DNA of 64,000 nt from Saccharopolyspora galaxeae (GTDB lineage Bacteria > Actinomycetota > Actinomycetes > Mycobacteriales > Pseudonocardiaceae), in NCBI RefSeq assembly GCF_016526145.1, contig NZ_JADDUE010000010.1, forward strand, positions 124,001 through 188,000, given 5' to 3'. Below, piece by piece: positions 59,799 to 64,000 of this stretch (positions are counted from its first letter, which is position 1; every line of letters starts with the position of its first letter). The notes below the pieces were generated by a model, which made no database searches, was not told the origin of the DNA, and saw only the letters and a list, made by a program, of their open reading frames with translations. A program made the translations under genes and the position numbers.

Positions 59799-59816
59799 CT
59801 AACACACCTGTGTTAG
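59799..59816. promoter_or_regulatory. Operator-like inverted repeat upstream of TetR gene
   Basis: CTAACACA-CC-TGTGTTAG is a perfect repeat with 8-base arms, placed 10 bases upstream of the tetR start codon, where it would overlap the promoter. Confidence 0.7.
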
Positions 59817-59862
59817 CAACAGTGGCACGCCCAACTTCGCCACAGTCGCGCGGGTCCTGTCC

Positions 59863-59913
59863 GAGTGAACGGACTGTTGGTCCCAATAGATTGGTCAAAC
59901 GGTCCGTTCGCTC
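59863..59913. repeat. Intergenic palindromic repeat, copy 5
   Basis: Arms GAGTGAACGGACTGTTGG and its near-complement ending in GTCCGTTCGCTC meet around CCCAATAGATTGG. It lies between the TetR gene and the 3' end of the small Cys protein gene. Confidence 0.8.
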
Positions 59914-59967
59914 AAGGTCGGGGGCGGGGCGGCGCCGGTGGGGGAGGGGAGCCGGCGCCGCCCCGGT

Positions 59968-60258
59968 TCAGGCGGCCGTCCTGGGAGGGGTGGTCGGCCA
60001 CCGGATCTCGCCCGGTTGGGCCGGGCGTTCGGGGGAGGGTGGTTTCCGCGCCATGTCGGGGGATTCTTCAGCGGCGCGGACGCAGGCTCGGCATCGGGAC
60101 TCGGTGGCGGGCGGGTTCTCGGCCAGCCGCCGATGCACCGGGCCGGTGACGAAATGCCCGCATGCGCAAGGTGCTCGGAACGTCTCGAACCGCTCCGGGA
60201 CGAGGTGCCATGCCGACTCCAGCACCGAAGTCATCCACGTCCATCCGCGCGAAGTCAT
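59968..60258 (-). CDS. Small Cys/His-rich protein divergent from XRE regulator (locus 2)
   Basis: This 96-residue protein starts at MTSRGWTW, whose ATG overlaps the upstream stop in an ATGA junction. The core SAWHLVPERFETF, then CACGHFVTGPVHRRLAEN and CRACV follows the same order of motifs as the protein at 12873-13205: W-H, CGH, G.VHRRLA, CxxC. A zinc-ribbon-like fold is possible. The tail is rich in Pro. Function unknown; position next to XRE/DUF397 is conserved between both loci. Confidence 0.68.
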   Translation of the reverse strand: MTSRGWTWMTSVLESAWHLVPERFETFRAPCACGHFVTGPVHRRLAENPPATESRCRACVRAAEESPDMARKPPSPERPAQPGEIRWPTTPPRTAA

Positions 60259-60434
60259 CGGGAATCCGCGCCTTCGTGGAACTTCTCGCACCGCGTGGCG
60301 TCTTCCGGCCCGAGGTACACCTGCGAGCAGTGGAAGCAGGTTCGCAATTTCCGTTGCACGAGCGTCCATTCGGCCATGACGTCTTCGGTGGCGCGGCGGT
60401 CCGCGAGCTGTTCCGGCACCTGGTATCGCTGCAA
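60255..60434 (-). CDS. Small Cys-containing protein upstream of locus-2 Cys/His protein
   Basis: This protein of about 59 residues probably starts at TTG (LQRYQVPEQL). It contains ADRRATEDVMAEWTLVQRKL and then RTCFHCSQVYLG and TRCEKFH, giving a CxxC...C...H set that could bind zinc. The stop overlaps the next gene's ATG by 4 bases, which supports both being real. It is divergent from the XRE gene. I find no counterpart at locus 1. The start is uncertain; a GTG or ATG further in is possible. Confidence 0.55.
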   Translation of the reverse strand: MQRYQVPEQLADRRATEDVMAEWTLVQRKLRTCFHCSQVYLGPEDATRCEKFHEGADSR

Positions 60435-60555
60435 TTCCTGATCACCCGCTCGGTCGTTTTTCCTTGCTGTGGCGCGATAGTCACGTGGTAGAAGTGAGCG
60501 ACGTGGTCGCTGCCGTTTCCCTGGCAGCAGTGATCTTCTTGGAAGCCCGAGGCCC

Positions 60556-60571
60556 GCAACAACGATGTTGC
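60556..60571. promoter_or_regulatory. Inverted repeat upstream of locus-2 XRE gene
   Basis: GCAACA-ACGA-TGTTGC has perfect 6-base arms, 62 bases before the XRE start. It may be the regulator's own site in the divergent promoter region 60435-60633. Confidence 0.4.
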
Positions 60572-60633
60572 CGTGCGCGCAGCAGGTGAACATCGATGTC
60601 GAGCGGTCGCCGACGAACAGCGAGGAGCAACAC

Positions 60634-61479
60634 TTGGCCGCGACCCCCAAAGCCCGCGCGCTCGGCCTGGCGGTGCGCAAGGAACGCAACGACCGCAGCA
60701 CGAGCCTGCGTGAACTGGCAGGCCGGATCGGCCGCCACTCCGGCGAAATCTCCCGCTGGGAGAACGGAGAGCGCCCGCTGACGCCCGAACGCACCGCGCA
60801 GATCCTCAGCGCCCTCGGCGTCAGCGGCGATCGTTTCGACGAGATCATGTCCCTGGCGTACGAGGCGAAGAACCCGCCGTGGGTGGCGACGACGCTGCCG
60901 GAGCGGGAGCGGCAGCTATCGGCTCTGATCGACTTCGAGGAGTTGGCGAGCCAAGTTACCGAGGTAGCTCCGCTGCTGGTTCCTGGACTATTGCAGGTAC
61001 CCAGCTACATCCGCGGGATCATGACCGGCGGTGGCGGCGTTCCTGCCAGCGAGGTTTCGGCGCGGGTGGCACTCCGGCTCGGCCATCAGAAGATCTTGAG
61101 CCGCACCGACCCCGTGAGCCTGGTGGTGTACCTCGGCGAAGCCGTCCTGCACCAGACTGTTGGTGATCGGGCGGTCATGGCGGAGCAACTGCGGAACCTG
61201 ATCGCAACGCGTGAGCGCTCGAACGTCGCCTTGCGGGTAATCCCGTATCGGAGCGGTTGGAACCCTGCCTTGGACGGCGCATTCACGCTGGTCGAATCTG
61301 AGACCTCGGATCCCGTTGTTCAGCTGGAGAACCGCCGGTCAACGTTGCTCCTACACGAGGATGAAGATATCGAGGTTTACCGTCACGCTATTGATCAGCT
61401 AGACAAGGTGTCGTTTGACACTGACGAGTCCATGCGAGCGATCGCGGAGACCGCTAAGCGATGGGAGCGAACACGGTGA
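60634..61479 (+). CDS. XRE-family regulator with DUF5753-type domain (locus 2)
   Basis: This 281-residue protein starts at TTG (LAATPKARALG) behind GAGGAG. The helix-turn-helix is in STSLRELAGRIGRHSGEISR, followed by WENGERPLTPE. The C-terminal domain has VAPLLVPGLLQVPSYIRGI, LRVIPYRSGWNPALDGAFTL and VVQLENRRSTLLLHEDEDI, as in DUF397-partnered regulators. It is the same length as the locus-1 paralogue but clearly diverged. It overlaps the DUF397 gene by 19 bases. Confidence 0.9.
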   Translation: MAATPKARALGLAVRKERNDRSTSLRELAGRIGRHSGEISRWENGERPLTPERTAQILSALGVSGDRFDEIMSLAYEAKNPPWVATTLPERERQLSALIDFEELASQVTEVAPLLVPGLLQVPSYIRGIMTGGGGVPASEVSARVALRLGHQKILSRTDPVSLVVYLGEAVLHQTVGDRAVMAEQLRNLIATRERSNVALRVIPYRSGWNPALDGAFTLVESETSDPVVQLENRRSTLLLHEDEDIEVYRHAIDQLDKVSFDTDESMRAIAETAKRWERTR

Positions 61480-61655
61480 ACAACTGCCAACGCTGGGTGA
61501 AGTCCAGTCGCAGCCAAGCTGGTTCCAACTGCGTCGAGCTGTCCGACGACCTGCGCTACCTGCGCGACTCGAAGGACCCGGACGGCGCCACCTTGCGAGT
61601 CGACGTCGGAGCCTTCGTGGCCGCGGTGAAGCGCGGCCGCTTCGACCGGAAGTAG
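61461..61655 (+). CDS. DUF397 domain protein (locus 2)
   Basis: This 64-residue protein has WVKSSRSQAGSNCVELSDD, then LRDSKDPDGATLRVD and a C-terminal F..AVK.GRFDRK, the DUF397 pattern. It overlaps the XRE gene. The Imm1-like gene follows on the same strand after 108 bases. Confidence 0.9.
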   Translation: MGANTVNNCQRWVKSSRSQAGSNCVELSDDLRYLRDSKDPDGATLRVDVGAFVAAVKRGRFDRK

Positions 61656-61763
61656 TCGGTTCGCTGGCGAGCCGGCATCCGGGCGTCAGAGCGTGCTTCG
61701 CTGTCATACCTTGCTGACACCCTGCCGCCGACGGAACACCGTCGGCGGCAGGGGGCAACGGTC

Positions 61764-62159
61764 ATGAGCAGCGCGGTTGTCGCCGAACTTCTCGAAGAAG
61801 GCGGCGTGGAAGTTTCGGCGATCGACGACCGGGCCGCGATCGTCGAGGCGTTGCAGCGGGCCCACCGGGACCAGCCGAAGCAGGCCTGGGCTTTCTTCGT
61901 GAACATCAGCGAGCGGCGCGCGCCGAAGTTGTCGGTCGGGCTCGACGGCGACCGCGGTGTGCTGACGTACTGGGACGGCCGCACTTCGTACCGGCCTGCC
62001 AACGGCTCCAACACCGAGCCGGTGGACTACTGGCGCGGCGGTCACCACGCTCAACTCGCCGAGTACAAGGAGATCTCGGCCGACCAGGTGCTGAGCGCCC
62101 TCGATGAGTTCCTGGCCAGCCGGCGTCAGCCGACTTGTGTCGAGTGGGTCGCGGATTGA
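61764..62159 (+). CDS. Imm1-like immunity protein
   Basis: This 131-residue protein has ISERRAPKLSVGLDGDRGVL, then TYWDGRTSYRP, PVDYWRGG and ISADQVLSALDEFLAS, a layout like Imm1-family immunity proteins, which protect against deaminase-type toxins. No toxin gene is beside it, so it may be an orphan immunity gene or serve another role. GGCAACGG rather than a clear ribosome site precedes the ATG. Confidence 0.65.
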   Translation: MSSAVVAELLEEGGVEVSAIDDRAAIVEALQRAHRDQPKQAWAFFVNISERRAPKLSVGLDGDRGVLTYWDGRTSYRPANGSNTEPVDYWRGGHHAQLAEYKEISADQVLSALDEFLASRRQPTCVEWVAD

Positions 62160-62370
62160 CCGACCGATTGAACAGGATCGGAAGCGACCGTATCGGTGTG
62201 CGGTACTCGCTGGGCACGGAGCAGCTCTCGAAGTTGCGTTGCAGGTGATCCCATACCGCAGCAGGTGGCATTGCGGGCGCGTCGGCCGGCGGCTGACGGT
62301 GTTCCGTAGGCGATTTGCCAGCAGTCTGCTGTTGCCAACGCGCCCATCCGGGGCGGGCGCAACCACGAGC

Positions 62371-62523
62371 AGCGCGCCGGTGGCGACCGCGGCGCTGGCG
62401 CCGTTCGTAGCGTTCGAGTTCCTGCGCGCGTTGAACACGCACTCGATAACCCTGGTCGTACTCGACGTGCTGATCGTCGTGCTCGTGCTGCGCGAGTACT
62501 TCACCCTGCGCGCTCAGCGGTGA
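62371..62523 (+). pseudogene. Possible remnant of a small membrane protein
   Basis: In the 485-base gap 62160-62644 the only protein-like stretch is a hydrophobic frame ending ALNTHSITLVVLDVLIVVLV and then LREYFTLRAQR before TGA. It resembles the C-terminal end of DUF2127-type membrane proteins, but no matching N-terminal part is in frame upstream. It could also be a short real gene starting at GTG 62380. Confidence 0.3.
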
Positions 62524-62644
62524 TCGGCGGAGTGAGCGGCGGGGCAGGTCATCGGACCGCCCGCGGATGGTGATATCCATGCGCGGCGGAAATGCCACCG
62601 CCGTTCGCCGTGCGGGCCGATGGTGGTGCGCCAGGGAGGTTCTG

Positions 62645-64000
62645 ATGGTTCGGGAGGCGGTCGCACCGGCGGCCGATCCGCGGGATGCGGACGCGGTGCG
62701 CAGCAGCTCCGGATGGCACGCCCGGGTACCGCGGGCGGCGGCGGGTGCGCTGCTGCTGATCGCGCTGCTCAGCGTCGCCTCCGCGGTGGGGCTGGCGGTC
62801 ACCGGCGGCATCCAGCCGGTCCGCCGGATCGTGGACGACTTCGTGTTCCCCGCACCGCCCAACCTCGCGTACGCCGCTTTCCTCGTGGTGCTCGCCGCGG
62901 CGCTGGAACGGCGCAAGCACGTCGCCTACCGCCTCCTGCTGCTCATCCTGGTGCTGCAAACGCTGGCCGATGCGCTCGTGGTCTTCCTGTGGAGCACCGA
63001 TCAGGAATTGCTGGCCGAAGAAGTCGGCCGATATCGGGCGCCGGAGTGGGGCGGGTGGGTCTTCGCGGTCAACCTCGCCATCAGCGTGGCCGTGTTCGCG
63101 GTGCTGCTGCTGGCGCGCGACGAGTTCTACGGCCGGACCAAGCGCGGCGGTGTGCGCCAGGGCCTATCGGTGTTCGCCCTGCTCGTCACCACGTCGGTCG
63201 GCCTGGGATTCGTGCTGGCGTGGCTGGCGCCCGGATCGCTGGAGAACCCGTGGGAGTGGCTGACCTGGACCGCCGAGCGGGTGCTGGGCGGGGCGGTGAC
63301 CTTCGACATCGCCCGGGACGGGCACGCTCCCGCATGGGTGAACCTGCTGCTCGGCCTGTTCGGCGCGGCCGCGCTGTTCACGGCGCTGTTGCTGATGCTG
63401 CGGGCCCAGCGGGTCGCCTCGGCGCTGAGCGAGGACGACGAGCGGCGGATCCGGACGCTGCTGGCGGAAAGCGGCGAACGCGACTCCCTCGGCTACTTCG
63501 CCACCCGCCGCGACAAGGCCGCGTTGTTCTCGCCCAGCGGCAAGGCCGCCATCACCTACCGCGAAGTCGCCGGGGTCTGCCTGGCCAGCGGTGACCCGCT
63601 GGGCGAACCGGAAGCGTGGCGCCCGGCCATCGACCGCTGGCTGGCGATGTGCCGCGAATACACCTGGGTACCGGCCGTGCTCGGCGTCAGCGAAGCGGGC
63701 GCCGCCGCCTACGCCCGCGCCGGGCTCAAGATCCTCCAGCTCGGCGACGAGGCGATCCTGCACACCGCGGAATTCAACCTCGACGGGCGGGACATGCGAC
63801 CGGTGCGCCAGGCGGTCAACCGGGTGCGCCGCGCCGGGTACACCGCACGCATCCGCAGGCACTCCGACGTGCCGCAGCGGGAAATGGCCGAGGCGATGCG
63901 GCTCGCCCGCGAATGGCGCCACACCGACACCGAACGCGGCTTCTCGATGGCGCTCGGCCGCCTCGGCGACCCGGCCGACGGGGAATGCGTGCTGGTGGAA
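62645..64000 (+). CDS. LysX/MprF-like phosphatidylglycerol lysyltransferase, 3' end outside window
   Basis: The frame starts at ATG behind GGGAGG and is open to the window edge (452 codons). About six membrane segments lead to a cytosolic domain with LLAESGERDSLGYFATRRDK, FSPSGKAAITYREVAGVCLA and SGDPLGEPEAW, the DUF2156 lysyl-transfer domain. MprF/LysX enzymes add lysine to phosphatidylglycerol and give resistance to cationic peptides. Whether a lysyl-tRNA synthetase domain follows, as in actinobacterial LysX, cannot be seen. Confidence 0.88.
   Translation, partial: MVREAVAPAADPRDADAVRSSSGWHARVPRAAAGALLLIALLSVASAVGLAVTGGIQPVRRIVDDFVFPAPPNLAYAAFLVVLAAALERRKHVAYRLLLLILVLQTLADALVVFLWSTDQELLAEEVGRYRAPEWGGWVFAVNLAISVAVFAVLLLARDEFYGRTKRGGVRQGLSVFALLVTTSVGLGFVLAWLAPGSLENPWEWLTWTAERVLGGAVTFDIARDGHAPAWVNLLLGLFGAAALFTALLLMLRAQRVASALSEDDERRIRTLLAESGERDSLGYFATRRDKAALFSPSGKAAITYREVAGVCLASGDPLGEPEAWRPAIDRWLAMCREYTWVPAVLGVSEAGAAAYARAGLKILQLGDEAILHTAEFNLDGRDMRPVRQAVNRVRRAGYTARIRRHSDVPQREMAEAMRLAREWRHTDTERGFSMALGRLGDPADGECVLVE

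Overview
The window is high-GC actinomycete DNA with dense, often overlapping genes and GTG/TTG starts. A mycofactocin cluster, ESX-type small proteins, XRE/DUF397 pairs, a DUF4185 arabinanase-like enzyme and a cutinase of the Thermobifida type together point to Pseudonocardiaceae or a close relative (a Saccharopolyspora-like genome is my guess; the genus cannot be fixed from this sequence). I see no tRNA, rRNA, CRISPR array, insertion sequence or prophage.

Region 1 (1-12643) is a mycofactocin locus. On the minus strand it reads mftA, mftB, mftC, two FadH/old-yellow-enzyme oxidoreductases, ETF alpha, FixC-like ETF:quinone oxidoreductase, FixX-like ferredoxin, ETF beta, an SDR, mftF and the start of mftE, which runs off the left edge. 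mftR (TetR) is divergent. From the first OYE onwards the genes overlap or are separated by at most 20 bases. No mftD lies between mftC and mftE, its usual place; an electron-transfer module sits there instead. The inferred job is to make the peptide-derived redox cofactor and connect it to flavoproteins and the quinone pool.

Region 2 (12644-17481) holds a small Cys/His-rich protein divergent from an XRE regulator and DUF397 protein, then a convergent ESX-type toxin operon: two ESAT-6-like proteins, a DUF6507-like protein, a polymorphic toxin with a C-terminal GH-E nuclease domain, and a SUFU-family immunity protein.

Region 3 (17482-30258) contains a latex-clearing-protein-like oxygenase with divergent TetR, thiM, a secreted Sdr/B-type repeat protein, a GH97 glycosidase with MFS transporter and LacI regulator, a DUF4185 protein, an SPFH protein with a ribbon-helix-helix protein, and an old yellow enzyme with divergent Rrf2 regulator.

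Region 4 (30259-49530) contains a three-subunit aldehyde oxidoreductase with a Tat signal on its large subunit, an NPP1/NLP-like secreted protein, a phospholipase D, an EamA-like transporter, a cutinase/polyester hydrolase, a membrane acyltransferase-like protein, htpG, terC behind a probable manganese riboswitch, a DUF4232 lipoprotein, an EchA6-like protein, an SDR, an AhpD-like protein, a GlsB/YeaQ membrane protein, tatA and a GGCT-fold protein.

Region 5 (49531-64000) contains an SRPBCC protein, a CoA-transferase/crotonase pair with IclR regulator, a glycolate/glyoxylate module (MatC-type transporter, aminotransferase, GlcD-GlcF fusion), a TetR/membrane-protein pair, a second Cys-protein/XRE/DUF397 locus with an Imm1-like gene, and the start of a LysX/MprF-like gene. 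A family of about 50-base palindromic repeats is scattered between genes throughout.
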